NCBI RefSeq assembly: GCF_008831075.1
Contig: NZ_WBJX01000003.1
Coordinates: 1-64,000 of the forward strand
Direction: 5' to 3'
Source of the DNA: Pseudoclavibacter terrae
Lineage (GTDB): Bacteria; Actinomycetota; Actinomycetes; Actinomycetales; Microbacteriaceae
DNA: 64,000 bases
The translations under genes and the position numbers were made by a program. The notes below the pieces were generated by a model, which worked only from the letters and a program-made list of their open reading frames with translations, did not search any database and was not told the DNA's origin. Below, one piece after another: positions 41,571 through 50,458 of the stretch (within the stretch, counting starts at the first letter, position 1; every line of letters begins with the position of its first letter).

Positions 41571-42311
41571 TCATCGCATCGGTCGGATCTTGAGCTCGTC
41601 GACCGCCCCACCAGCCGGGGTGTCGACGGCCAGACGCACCGCTTGCGCGACCGCCTGCGGCGAGAGGTAGCGCTCGCGCTCGTAGCTGCCCTGCTCGAGC
41701 TGCCGCAGCTCGCGCTGCATGTCCGTGTCGACGCGGCCCGGGTGGATGCTGGACACGCGCACGCCGTGCTCGCGTTCTTCCTCGCGGAGCGCGTCCGTCA
41801 GCGCGCGCAGGGCGAACTTCGTGCCGCTGTACACGCTGGTGCCCGCGCCGCTCGCGTAGCCGGAACCCGAGTTGATCATGACGACCGTGCCCTCGCTCGT
41901 TCGAAGCAGCGGCAGCAGGAGGCGGGTGAGGTCGGCCACGGCGAACACGTTGAGCTCGAAGGCGCGACGGAATCGCTCACGGGAGCTCTCCGCGATGGCG
42001 TCGTGCCCGCCGAGCACGGCCGCCGAATGCACGAGCACGTCGAGGCGGCGGATGCTGCGGGCCGCCTCTGCGAGCTGGCGCTCGTCGGTGAGGTCTGCGA
42101 CGAACGGCGTCGCGCCCGGGATGCGCGCGGCGGCCTCGGCGACTGCGCGCGGTTCGCGCCCACCGACCAGGACGTGGTGGGTGCGGCTCAGCTCGTGGGC
42201 GATGGCTTCGCCGATGCCGCGAGTCGCTCCCGTGACGAGTGCGACCGGCCGTCGGCGTTCGCCGTCGCGCTCATCGTCGACAGGTGAGGCGGCGTGGCCT
42301 GCTTCGGTCAT
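41571..42311 (-). CDS. SDR family oxidoreductase
   Basis: A 246-residue short-chain dehydrogenase: VALVTGATRGIGEAIAHEL (about 23-41), LDVLVHSAAVLGG (about 89-101, HSAA where NNAG is usual) and the catalytic VYSGTKFALRAL (about 146-157). It matches the small NADP-dependent SDRs annotated as clavaldehyde or sepiapterin reductase-like. The ATG at 42311 has GGGGGAAC ahead. Substrate unknown. The next gene on the strand, a membrane protein, is unrelated by sequence. Confidence 0.85.
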   Translation of the reverse strand: MTEAGHAASPVDDERDGERRRPVALVTGATRGIGEAIAHELSRTHHVLVGGREPRAVAEAAARIPGATPFVADLTDERQLAEAARSIRRLDVLVHSAAVLGGHDAIAESSRERFRRAFELNVFAVADLTRLLLPLLRTSEGTVVMINSGSGYASGAGTSVYSGTKFALRALTDALREEEREHGVRVSSIHPGRVDTDMQRELRQLEQGSYERERYLSPQAVAQAVRLAVDTPAGGAVDELKIRPMR

Positions 42312-42489
42312 GGATGTTCCCCCGGGATTCTGCGGTGCGTGACGGCGGACAGCCGCGGCTTCCACATTCTGCCACCGTCAGACCGCACACTGCCTCCGAA
42401 CCCGTCCCCCTGTGGACGGTATCCGCCTCGCGTCCGACGGCTGGCCGTATGGCAGTCTGGTGCGGCCGACCCGCTCGAGAAAGTTCCCA

Positions 42490-43275
42490 GTGCTTCCCTT
42501 TCCTGCATCCGCTCACGCCGCCGCCACCAGACGATCAAGACGCCGCACGCTCGCAGCGGTCGCGGTCGCCGGTGTCGCGACCCTGCTGGTGGGGTGCACG
42601 CCCCTGGGCACGCAGTCCGCGCCGGCCGAGAGCGCCGCGTCGCCCGAGGCCAGCCAGCTGGTGGCGCTGACCGACGAGGTGGAGGCGGCTACCACGTACG
42701 GCGAGGCGTCGACCTCGTTCGCCGACGATGCGCTCGACGTGCTCGGCAAGCTCGACATCGCGCCGCGCGATGAGTGGGAGGAGTTCGACCGCGAGGGGTC
42801 GTTCGGCGAGGGCTGGCAGGACCCGGACGGCAACGGGTGCGATGCACGCAATGACGCCCTGGCCGCATCCATGACCGACGTCGACCTGAACCGCGACGGC
42901 TGCCGCGTCGACACGGGCGTCTTCGTCGACCCGTACTCGGGCGACGAGATCGACTTCGAGCGCGGCCCCGACACGAGTCCGCTCGTGCAGATCGACCATG
43001 TGGTGGCGCTCGCGAACGCGTGGAGGACGGGCGCGAAGGAGCTGACGTTCGTGGAGCGGGTCGAGCTGTCGAACGACCCAATGAACTTGCAGGCGACGGC
43101 CGGCTGGGTGAATGACGACAAGAAGAGCCAGGATGCGGCGAACTGGCTGCCCCCGCAGGAGTCGTACCACTGCACCTACGTGGCCCGGCAGATCGTGGTG
43201 AAGGCCACCTACGACCTGTGGGTCACGCAGGCTGAGCACGACGCGATGCGCGACGTGCTCGAGGGCTGCGCGTAA
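42490..43275 (+). CDS. secreted HNH-type nuclease lipoprotein (DUF1524-like)
   Basis: A 261-residue protein with a twin of arginine-rich residues (RRSRRR), a hydrophobic signal segment (LAAVAVAGVATLLVGC) and a lipidation cysteine at about residue 36. The nuclease region holds QIDHVVALANAWRTGAKEL (His of the HNH core) and NDPMNLQATAGWVNDDKKSQ (Asn/His position), the pattern of secreted actinobacterial DUF1524/HNH proteins. It probably degrades DNA outside the cell. The GTG at 42490 is a guess; GTG 42460 and TTG/ATG further up are possible, with no clear ribosome site. Confidence 0.8.
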   Translation: MLPFPASAHAAATRRSRRRTLAAVAVAGVATLLVGCTPLGTQSAPAESAASPEASQLVALTDEVEAATTYGEASTSFADDALDVLGKLDIAPRDEWEEFDREGSFGEGWQDPDGNGCDARNDALAASMTDVDLNRDGCRVDTGVFVDPYSGDEIDFERGPDTSPLVQIDHVVALANAWRTGAKELTFVERVELSNDPMNLQATAGWVNDDKKSQDAANWLPPQESYHCTYVARQIVVKATYDLWVTQAEHDAMRDVLEGCA

Positions 43276-43361
43276 CCGGTCCTCTCGCAGAGCGAGCGGG
43301 AGCAGTCACGTCGTCGGACGGCCACCGCCCCTCACAACGGGTGCCCACTGACCTACCGAGA

Positions 43362-44966
43362 TCACACGACCAGCAGCGTCGCCACGAGGATCACGAGCAC
43401 TGCGACGAGGCCGACCCAGCTGAGCCACGCCCACCTCTTGGGCTGGAACCGGAGAGTCGGGGAGCGCAGCACGCCGACCGCGACCGCCGCGAGCGCGGGA
43501 GCGAGGGCCAGCCCGAAGGCCCAGCCGCCGACGCTCGCCCAGGGGCCGGCGAACCAGAGGCTCACGAGCCCGGATGCTGCGAGCAGCAGCCAGTTCACGA
43601 TCGGCAGGGCGGCCTTCGAGCGGAACGCGAACAGCAGCGCGAGAACGGACGCGATGAGGGCGAACCCGAACGTCACCCACAGGAGCAGCGCCCCCTGGGC
43701 GCCGAGGTCGGGAACGTCCGCCTCGGTCAGGAGCGAGACGGCGATGGGGTCGACGATCTGCTGCGTGTTGCCGAGCACCACGACCGCTTTGTCGGCCTCG
43801 CGGTCGAGCATGACGACGGACGCGAATCCACCGGTTCCGCCGCTGTGCCAGGTGAGACTCGGGTTCGACGTCGCCGTCGGGTTGGTGACCTGCGTCGTCT
43901 GCCAGATCCAGCCGATGTCGCTGCCTTCAGCGAACTGCGCCGTCGGTTCGAGTGATGCGACGCCGGGGGCTGTGCCATCGAGGTTCGCGGACGCCCAGGC
44001 GGCGAGGTCGGCGACCGTGGTGGTCGTCGAGCTGCCGGTGGGCGCGTACCCCTCGCCCCACCAGTCGTCGGTCGGGATGCCGTTCGTCAGGAATCCGGGC
44101 GTCGTGTCCGCAGGAACTTCGGCCTCGGCCGTCGCGATGCTCGTCGACTCCATGCCGACGGGCCGGAGCACCCGCTCCTCGAGGAGAACCGGGTAGCTGT
44201 CGGCGCCCGCCGCGTTCGTGAGCGCCGTGCCGAGCAGCGCGACGCCGAGGTTCGAGTAGATGGGCCCCTGCGCGGGGTCGACGGGCGCGGCCGCCGCATC
44301 CTGGACCATGACCTCGGTGGTCTGCGGCCCGTACGGGTTGCCGCCGGAGATCGACGCCGCGAGCGACTCGACGGCGAAGGTCGGCCCGAGGCGCGGGAGG
44401 CCCGAGCTGTGCTGCGCGAGGCTCGCGAGCGTGACCTCACCGGCCGGGGTTCCCTCGAGCTCCGGGATGTGCGCCGAGAGCGGGTCTTCCGCGGTCACTT
44501 CGCCGCGGTCGATGGCGTCCGCGAACAGCGACGCCGTGAAGGTCTTCGTGACGGAGCCGAGCTCGTACAGCGTCTCGTCCGTGGGCGCCGGGCCGTCTCG
44601 GCCCTCGCCTGCCTTGCCGACACCGGCCCAGGTCGTGCCCTCAGGCGTGACCTCGGCGACGACCACCGAGCGGAAGCCGCCATGGCCGCCCACCGCATCC
44701 ACGACCCGCGCCGCGAGGGCCTCATCACCCGAGGTCTGCGTGCCGAGCGCCTGTCGCTGCGGGCCCACGAGCATCCCGAGCACGACCGCGGCGAGCCCCG
44801 CGACGAGTGCGGCGATGACGAGGATGCGCTTGGCCGGGCCGCGCGGAGTCTCGTCACCAACCGGGGCGGGTGCGCCGGTCGCCGCGCTCGTCGCGGGGGG
44901 AGGCGAAGCCGGCGACTGCGGATGCTGCGCCCCCGCCGGGTTCTGCGGCTGGCGTTCGTGTGTCAT
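43362..44966 (-). CDS. membrane-anchored serine hydrolase (beta-lactamase/DD-peptidase family)
   Basis: A 534-residue protein. After a Pro/Ala-rich cytoplasmic start, a transmembrane anchor (ILVIAALVAGLAAVVLGML, about 48-66) leads to a class C-like serine hydrolase domain: SVTK at 138-141 (nucleophile and lysine), YSN near 245, and HSGG near 375. Four further hydrophobic segments occupy about 400-534. Membership covers DD-peptidases, esterases and beta-lactamases; with such an anchor a cell-wall role is plausible. Monocistronic, ATG at 44966 with CAAGGGGAAG ahead. Confidence 0.82.
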   Translation of the reverse strand: MTHERQPQNPAGAQHPQSPASPPPATSAATGAPAPVGDETPRGPAKRILVIAALVAGLAAVVLGMLVGPQRQALGTQTSGDEALAARVVDAVGGHGGFRSVVVAEVTPEGTTWAGVGKAGEGRDGPAPTDETLYELGSVTKTFTASLFADAIDRGEVTAEDPLSAHIPELEGTPAGEVTLASLAQHSSGLPRLGPTFAVESLAASISGGNPYGPQTTEVMVQDAAAAPVDPAQGPIYSNLGVALLGTALTNAAGADSYPVLLEERVLRPVGMESTSIATAEAEVPADTTPGFLTNGIPTDDWWGEGYAPTGSSTTTTVADLAAWASANLDGTAPGVASLEPTAQFAEGSDIGWIWQTTQVTNPTATSNPSLTWHSGGTGGFASVVMLDREADKAVVVLGNTQQIVDPIAVSLLTEADVPDLGAQGALLLWVTFGFALIASVLALLFAFRSKAALPIVNWLLLAASGLVSLWFAGPWASVGGWAFGLALAPALAAVAVGVLRSPTLRFQPKRWAWLSWVGLVAVLVILVATLLVV

Positions 44967-45164
44967 GCGCTTCCCCTTGCTCTCGACCTGCGCTCGCCGC
45001 GGTCTTTCGTTGTTCCCTCCAACGCTACGAGCGACCACCGACACCGGCCTCCACCGTGGGCGGGAGATGTCTCCCCCGCCCGCCGGAGATGCCGAACGGA
45101 GCGCGCATCCGTCGCACGGCGTCGTCCGGCGGCAAGGCCGGGCTCGGCGTGGGAAGATCGAGGG

Positions 45165-46016
45165 ATGAAGATCCTGTCGATCCAGTCGTCGGTCGCCTTC
45201 GGGCACGTGGGCAACTCGGCTGCGGTGTTCCCGCTGCAGCGTCTCGGACACGAGGTGTGGCCGGTCTCGACCGTCGTGTTCTCGAACCACACGGGCTATG
45301 GCGCTTGGCGCGGCCCGCTCCTCCCGGCCTCCGACGTGCGCGACGTGATCCTCGGCGTGGAGGAGCGCGGTGCGCTCGCGCAGGTGGATGCGGTGCTGTC
45401 CGGCTACCTGGGCGGCGAGGAGATCGTCGACGTCGTCGTCGACGCGGTGAAGCGCACGAAGGAGCTCAACCCCGCCGCGACCTACACGTGCGACCCCGTC
45501 ATGGGCAACGCGAAGTCCGGCTGCTTCGTCGCCCCCGCCATCCCGGAGCTCATCCGCGAGCGGGTCGTGCCGGTCGCCGACATCCTCACGCCGAACCAGT
45601 TCGAGCTCGGCTTCCTCACGCGCACGACGCCCGCGACGATCGACGAGACCCTCGATTCGGTTGACCTGGCCCGCGACCTCGGCCCGCGCACGGTGCTCGT
45701 CACGAGCGTCGAGCGCCCAGACCGCCCGGAAGGCACCATCGAGATGATGGCGGTGGACGACAGGGGCGCCTGGATCGTGCAGACCCCGTACCTGCCGTTC
45801 AAGGCGAACGGCTCCGGCGACGTCACCTCAGCGCTCTTCACGGCGCACTACCGCACGTCCGGTTCGGCGTCCGAGGCGCTCGCCGCGACTGTCTCCAGCG
45901 TCTTCGACCTGCTGCAGATCACGCTCGACTCGGGTGAGCGTGAGCTGCAGATCGTCGCGGCTCAGGACGCGTTCGCGAACCCCCGCATGCAGTTCCAGGT
46001 GCGCCAGATCCGCTAG
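45165..46016 (+). CDS. pdxY: pyridoxal kinase
   Basis: A 283-residue PdxY-type kinase of the ribokinase fold. It begins MKILSIQSSVAFGHVGNSAA, holds TYTCDPVMGNAKSGCFVAP (about 105-123), ILTPNQFELGFLT (about 138-150), and the catalytic aspartate in ANGSGDVTSALF (about 214-225). It phosphorylates pyridoxal to PLP, the cofactor of the several transaminases in this window. The ATG at 45165 has a GGGA site close by. It is followed by a perfect hairpin at 46059. Confidence 0.9.
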   Translation: MKILSIQSSVAFGHVGNSAAVFPLQRLGHEVWPVSTVVFSNHTGYGAWRGPLLPASDVRDVILGVEERGALAQVDAVLSGYLGGEEIVDVVVDAVKRTKELNPAATYTCDPVMGNAKSGCFVAPAIPELIRERVVPVADILTPNQFELGFLTRTTPATIDETLDSVDLARDLGPRTVLVTSVERPDRPEGTIEMMAVDDRGAWIVQTPYLPFKANGSGDVTSALFTAHYRTSGSASEALAATVSSVFDLLQITLDSGERELQIVAAQDAFANPRMQFQVRQIR

Positions 46017-46058
46017 CGACTGCACTGCGCAGCGCCGTCCCTTCGCCGTCGTGCCCAA

Positions 46059-46110
46059 GGTTGTGGCGAAGTGCTGTCCGATCACGCCCAGACAGCACTT
46101 CGCCACAACC
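46059..46110. terminator. perfect 20-bp hairpin between convergent genes
   Basis: GGTTGTGGCGAAGTGCTGTC (46059-46078) and its exact complement at 46091-46110, around a 12-nt loop. It stands between pdxY and the convergent amidohydrolase gene. The stem core is shared with the hairpin at 54083. Confidence 0.75.
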
Positions 46111-46192
46111 CTGTCGGGGGCTGACCGGAGCAGGGGCGTTGAGCGCCAGCTCGCGACCGCACCGCCCCCGCACCCGCACCGCCCCCGCACCG

Positions 46193-47401
46193 TTAGACGA
46201 GCACCCCGCCCTGCATGACCCAGTCGAGGCGCGACTCGGCGAGCACGCTCACGTCGTCGAGCGGGTCGGCGGATGCGGCGATGAGGTCGGCGTGCGCGCC
46301 CGGCGCGATCACGCCAAGTTCCCCTTCGCGCTGCAGCAGGCGAGCCGCGGTGGTCGTGGCGCTGCGGACGATGTCGAGGACGGGCATGAACTCGGCGCGC
46401 ACCTCGAACTCGCGGGCCTGGTGGCGCTGCATGCCGCCGAGCAGGTCGCTGCCGTAGCAGAGGTTCACGCCACCCTTGTGGGCTTTCTCGAGCGCGACCT
46501 TGCCACCCTCGAGCACGTCGGAGACCTTCTCCCAATTGTCCTGCGGCAGCCCGTGCTCGCGTCCCTCCTCCATGAGCGCCCAGTAGGTGACGAGGTTCAT
46601 GGTGAGGAACGCGTCGTGCTCGAGGAACAGCTTGATCGACTCGTCGTCGAGCAGGTTGCCGTGCTCGATGCCGCGCACGCCTGCCCGCAGGGCGCGGTTG
46701 ATGGCGCGGGCCGTGTACGCGTGCGCCGTGACGTAGCGGTTCGCGGCCGTCGCCTCCTCGACGACGGCCTCGATCTCCTCGACGGAGAACTGCGTGGAGT
46801 CGACGCGGTCGGTGGGCGAGGCGACGCCTCCGCCCGCCATGATCTTGATGTGGTGGGCGCCGCGGCGGATTTCGTCGCGGGCCGCGTGGCGGACGGCGGA
46901 GATGCCGTCGACGACCCGGCCGATGTGCGAGCACGTGTACTCGCCGTCGTGGCTGTCGCGTCCACGCGAGCGGGGATCGCCGTGCCCGCCGGTCTGCGAG
47001 AGCGCCTTCCCGCCGAAGAAGAGGCGCGGGCCGCGCACGAGTCCGTCGACCTGCGCGTCGTGCAGGCCGAAGTCGGCGCCGGCGACGTCGCGGACCGTCG
47101 TGAAGCCCCGGCTGAGCATGTCGCCCATGAGCTTCGCGGCCTGCAGCGCCACGTAGTTCGGCGACTCCTCGCCGATGGATGCCAGGTCGGCCGTGTGCGC
47201 GGTGACGTGCACGTGGCAGTCGATGAGGCCGGGCAGGAGGTAGCGACCGGATGCATCCAGTTCCTCGACCCCGTCGGCGGCGGCGACCTCGCCGCCGACC
47301 TGCTCGAAGCGACCGCCTCGGATCGACAGGTCGCCGGTGCGGTACTCCCCCGCGTCGACGTCGAGCCAGGTGGCGTTGCGGATGATGAGGTCTCCGGTCA
47401 T
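46193..47401 (-). CDS. metal-dependent amidohydrolase (imidazolonepropionase-like)
   Basis: A 402-residue TIM-barrel amidohydrolase. GLIDCHVHVTAHT (about 58-70) is the HxH metal pair, HHIKIMAGGGVAS (about 178-190) carries the lysine ligand, TAHAYTARAI and RGIEHGNLL the two histidines, and CYGSDLLGGM the aspartate. Family members cleave dipeptides, cyclic amides and similar bonds; the substrate is not readable. The gene overlaps the GAF-protein gene by four bases and is last in an MFS-GAF-amidohydrolase operon next to an RpiR-type regulator, which suggests a catabolic path for an imported compound. Confidence 0.85.
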   Translation of the reverse strand: MTGDLIIRNATWLDVDAGEYRTGDLSIRGGRFEQVGGEVAAADGVEELDASGRYLLPGLIDCHVHVTAHTADLASIGEESPNYVALQAAKLMGDMLSRGFTTVRDVAGADFGLHDAQVDGLVRGPRLFFGGKALSQTGGHGDPRSRGRDSHDGEYTCSHIGRVVDGISAVRHAARDEIRRGAHHIKIMAGGGVASPTDRVDSTQFSVEEIEAVVEEATAANRYVTAHAYTARAINRALRAGVRGIEHGNLLDDESIKLFLEHDAFLTMNLVTYWALMEEGREHGLPQDNWEKVSDVLEGGKVALEKAHKGGVNLCYGSDLLGGMQRHQAREFEVRAEFMPVLDIVRSATTTAARLLQREGELGVIAPGAHADLIAASADPLDDVSVLAESRLDWVMQGGVLV

Positions 47402-47916
47402 GCGGATGCTCCCTGCTGCTTGGCGCTCTCCACGCCGGTGTCGATGATCTGAACGGCGCGCTCCTGCGCCGTCGGGGTGTAGGTGCCCTCTGGTGCGCAC
47501 ATGTTGACGGTCGCGAGCGGCACCCCGTCTGGCCCGGGGATGGGCACGTTGAGGATCGACCCGCAGCCGAGCGCCTTGATGGTGCTGGCGTCGTCGAAGA
47601 TCCGGTCGAGGTCGGCCGGGGTCGACCCGAGGAACGGCTCACCGGAGTCGCGGCAGGCGGCGACCCAGTCGGGCGAGACCTGCGTGGCGACCTGCTTGGT
47701 CCCGCCGACGGGGTACTCGTCGGCGTGCGAGCTGTAGATGCGCTCCATCACCTCGCCGCCTTGGGTGAAGCGCAGCACCGTGAACAGCACGACCCCGACT
47801 TCCTCCTCGATGGTGTGGTGGATGCTCGCCCAGTCGACCGCATCCAGCGCCGTCTCACCGCCCTGCTCGCTCTGGCCCTGCTGTCCGCCTCGCACTCGTT
47901 CGCCGTTGGGGGTCAT
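47398..47916 (-). CDS. GAF-like domain protein
   Basis: A 172-residue protein. Residues 40-165 look like a free GAF domain: VGVVLFTVLRFTQGGEVMER, LGCGSILNVPIPGPDGVPLA then TVNMCAPEGTYTPTAQER. GAF domains bind small molecules. The N-terminus (1-25) is polar and Gln/Gly-rich. It overlaps both neighbours by four bases (ATGA on each side), so it is co-translated with the transporter and amidohydrolase. It could sense or bind the substrate of the pathway; that is inference. Confidence 0.8.
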   Translation of the reverse strand: MTPNGERVRGGQQGQSEQGGETALDAVDWASIHHTIEEEVGVVLFTVLRFTQGGEVMERIYSSHADEYPVGGTKQVATQVSPDWVAACRDSGEPFLGSTPADLDRIFDDASTIKALGCGSILNVPIPGPDGVPLATVNMCAPEGTYTPTAQERAVQIIDTGVESAKQQGASA

Positions 47917-49313
47917 GCGTTGCTGCCTTCCTTGTCGATGGTCGTGGTGATGGCGCCCTTGCCGCTGTTGGTGATGTCCTCGAGGGAGCGTCCTGCTGTG
48001 CGCACCGCGAAGAGCAGCGTGCAGGCGACGCCGATGACCAGCACCGTCGTGGTCATGCCGAAGACGCCCACGAAGCCCCACTGGGCGGCGAAGGTGCCGA
48101 TGATGATGGGCGCGGTGATCGATCCGATGCGGCCGAACGAGGAGCTCATGCCGACGCCCGTGGCGCGCAGCCAGGTCGGGAAGACCTCTGGCGTGTAGGC
48201 GTAGACGCCTGCGTAGGTGCCGTTGAGGAAGAAGGAGAGCACGATGCCGGCGATGGTGACCATGATGGGGTCGTTGGCCTGGCTCATCCACAGCGCGGCC
48301 CCGGCGGAGCCGATCAGGTAGAGCGCGATCGTGAACTTCCTGTCGAGCTTCTCGTTGAGGTAGGCGGCGCTGAAGTAGCCGGGGATCTGCGCGAGGTAGA
48401 TGTAGAGCGAGTACGTGAAGCTCGTGGTGACGTCGATGCCTCGGTCGACGAGCAGCGTCGGGATCCAGGTGAAGAAGCCGTAGTACGAGAACGTGATGAC
48501 GAACCAGATGAGCCAGGTGGTCGCCGTGATGCGCCACATCGTGCGGCCCCAGAGGAACTTCACGGCCTTGATGAAGCCGAACTTGACGGGCGCTTCCTCT
48601 TCCGGCGCGTTCGGGTCGACTGCGGGCAGGTCGTTGCCCGTGGATGCTCGCACCCGGTCTTCGAAGCTCGCCACGACGGCCTCGGCTTCCGCGTGCCTGC
48701 CGACGCTCGCGAGGTAGCGCGGCGACTCGGGGAGCGAGCGCCGCCACCACAGCAGCATGACGATGGGGAGGAAGGTGAGGACCTGCGCCCAGCGCCAGCC
48801 GTCGTCGGAGGCGGGGACGACGAAGCGGCCGATGAGGGCTGCGGCGACGAAGCCGAACGAGAAGAACCCGGCGAGGGTGCCGACGAACCAGCCGCGGCGG
48901 TGCTTCGGGACGAACTCGGAGAGGAAGGGCGCGATGATGGCGCTCTCGGCCCCGGCGCCCATGCCGGCGATGATGCGCATGAAGAGGAAGACCTCGAAGT
49001 TCCACGAGAGCGCCGCGACGAGGGAGGCGACCGCGTAGAGCACGAGCGACCACATCATGACCTTCTTGCGGCCGATCTTGTCGCCGAGGTAGCCCGCGAG
49101 GAGCGCGCCGAAGAGGAAGCCGAACGGTGCGGCCGAGCCGACGAGGCCCAGCTGCGCGGCCTCCAGGCCGAACACGTCGCGGACGCTCGGCATGAGGAAG
49201 GCGACGATCGCGCCGTCCATGCCGTCGAACGTGTAGCCGAGCCCGCCTATGAGGAGTAGCGCGTAGTGGGGTTTGCTGATCGGCAGGCGATCGAGCCGTG
49301 CGGTGAGTGACAA
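47913..49313 (-). CDS. MFS transporter (sugar/aromatic acid-type)
   Basis: A 466-residue MFS carrier with about twelve helices. It shows LIGGLGYTFDGMDGAIVAFL (about 23-42), GDKIGRKKVMMWSLVLY (about 78-94) and PESPRYLASVGRHAEAEAVV (about 190-209), the signatures of the sugar-porter/AAHS group. I use the TTG at 49313 because AGGAGACTCCG precedes it; the longer frame has no ribosome site. It leads the three-gene operon and is divergent from an RpiR-type regulator. Confidence 0.85.
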   Translation of the reverse strand: MSLTARLDRLPISKPHYALLLIGGLGYTFDGMDGAIVAFLMPSVRDVFGLEAAQLGLVGSAAPFGFLFGALLAGYLGDKIGRKKVMMWSLVLYAVASLVAALSWNFEVFLFMRIIAGMGAGAESAIIAPFLSEFVPKHRRGWFVGTLAGFFSFGFVAAALIGRFVVPASDDGWRWAQVLTFLPIVMLLWWRRSLPESPRYLASVGRHAEAEAVVASFEDRVRASTGNDLPAVDPNAPEEEAPVKFGFIKAVKFLWGRTMWRITATTWLIWFVITFSYYGFFTWIPTLLVDRGIDVTTSFTYSLYIYLAQIPGYFSAAYLNEKLDRKFTIALYLIGSAGAALWMSQANDPIMVTIAGIVLSFFLNGTYAGVYAYTPEVFPTWLRATGVGMSSSFGRIGSITAPIIIGTFAAQWGFVGVFGMTTTVLVIGVACTLLFAVRTAGRSLEDITNSGKGAITTTIDKEGSNA

Positions 49314-49377
49314 CGGAGTCTCCTGGGGGATCGGGAACGTCGGTGTTCGAGAAAGCTTGATCCAGCAACCCCCATCA

Positions 49378-49428
49378 TGCAATACAGATTGCAGAAATGT
49401 AACCCGCGCGAAATCTCTTGCAGAAACG
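49378..49428. promoter_or_regulatory. candidate RpiR operator region
   Basis: TGCAAT-ACAG-ATTGCA (49378-49393) is a perfect inverted repeat. TTGCAGAAATG (49389-49399) and TTGCAGAAACG (49418-49428) form a direct repeat 29 bp apart. They lie between the divergent MFS and RpiR starts. Confidence 0.5.
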
Positions 49429-49485
49429 CACTCGTCTCGTGCCCGTCACGAGCATCCACGAGCCGATCCGTGCTGAAATGAGAGC

Positions 49486-50382
49486 ATGTCCGCCGCCGAG
49501 CAGCCCACCGCAGACGAGACGCGACTCTCCCCCGACGCCTGGCTGCGCGGGATGCTCGCGGCCCGGAATCTGGGCCCCACCAGCCAGAAGCTCGCGAACT
49601 ACCTCGTGACGAACATCAACGCGGTCAGCTACGCGCAGGCGTCGGAGATCTCCGCGTCCGCCCAGGTGAGCGCATCCACGACCACGCGCCTCGCGCAGCA
49701 GCTCGGTTTCAAGGGGTGGCCGGACCTGCAGCAGGCGCTGCGCACCCGCTACCTCGCGCAGCTCTCCATGGTCGATATCGCCGAGATCCACGGTCTCACC
49801 GACACCCCGTTCCAGAACGCGCTCCGCAACGACTCCGAGCTGCTGGCCGCGACGATGCGCGACGTCGACGACGTGGCCATCGCCCGCGTCGCGGCGGCCG
49901 TGCAGTCAGCGAAGCGGGTGCACGTGACCGCGATGGGCAGCTTCGCCGCGGTCGGGCAGGCGCTCGTCCACAACCTGCAGATCGCCGGCTACCACGTGCA
50001 CGCGCTCCTCGACCGCGACAGCGCGCTCTCCAACAGCGTCGCGCAGATGGGCGACGGCGATCTGCTCATCGTCTGCAGCTACTGGCGGCATTACCGCACC
50101 ATCGTCGCGGCCGCCAACGCCGCGCACCGGCAGGGCGCGACGGTCGTGGCCCTCACCGACTACCTGCCGCCTCAGCTCGAGGGCGCAGTGGATGACCTCA
50201 TCATGATCCCCGCGGAGGGCACGTCGTTCTTCCCGTCGCTCACCGTGCCCATGGCCGTGCAGCAGGGGCTCGTCGCGACGCTCGCCCAGCTCGACCCGGA
50301 GGCCACCAAGGTGCGCATCGACGCCGCCGAGCGGCTGTGGAACGAGCTCGACATCCTCATCGACCCGCGCGCGACGGAGTAG
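49486..50382 (+). CDS. MurR/RpiR family transcriptional regulator
   Basis: A 298-residue regulator. The HTH_6 domain is ARNLGPTSQKLANYLVTNIN then SYAQASEISASAQVSASTTT (about 26-68), followed by a SIS phosphosugar-binding domain (VHVTAMGSFAAVGQALVHNL near 145-164, and LIVCSYWRHYRTIVAAANAA near 194-213). SIS domains sense sugar phosphates or related ligands. It is divergent from the MFS-GAF-amidohydrolase operon and most likely controls it. Confidence 0.88.
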   Translation: MSAAEQPTADETRLSPDAWLRGMLAARNLGPTSQKLANYLVTNINAVSYAQASEISASAQVSASTTTRLAQQLGFKGWPDLQQALRTRYLAQLSMVDIAEIHGLTDTPFQNALRNDSELLAATMRDVDDVAIARVAAAVQSAKRVHVTAMGSFAAVGQALVHNLQIAGYHVHALLDRDSALSNSVAQMGDGDLLIVCSYWRHYRTIVAAANAAHRQGATVVALTDYLPPQLEGAVDDLIMIPAEGTSFFPSLTVPMAVQQGLVATLAQLDPEATKVRIDAAERLWNELDILIDPRATE

Positions 50383-50458
50383 CCCCGACCCCTTCGTAGG
50401 TCGCACTCACACGGTCGCCGATCCGACCCGCTGCCCAGGCGCTTCCGCGTGTGTTTGT

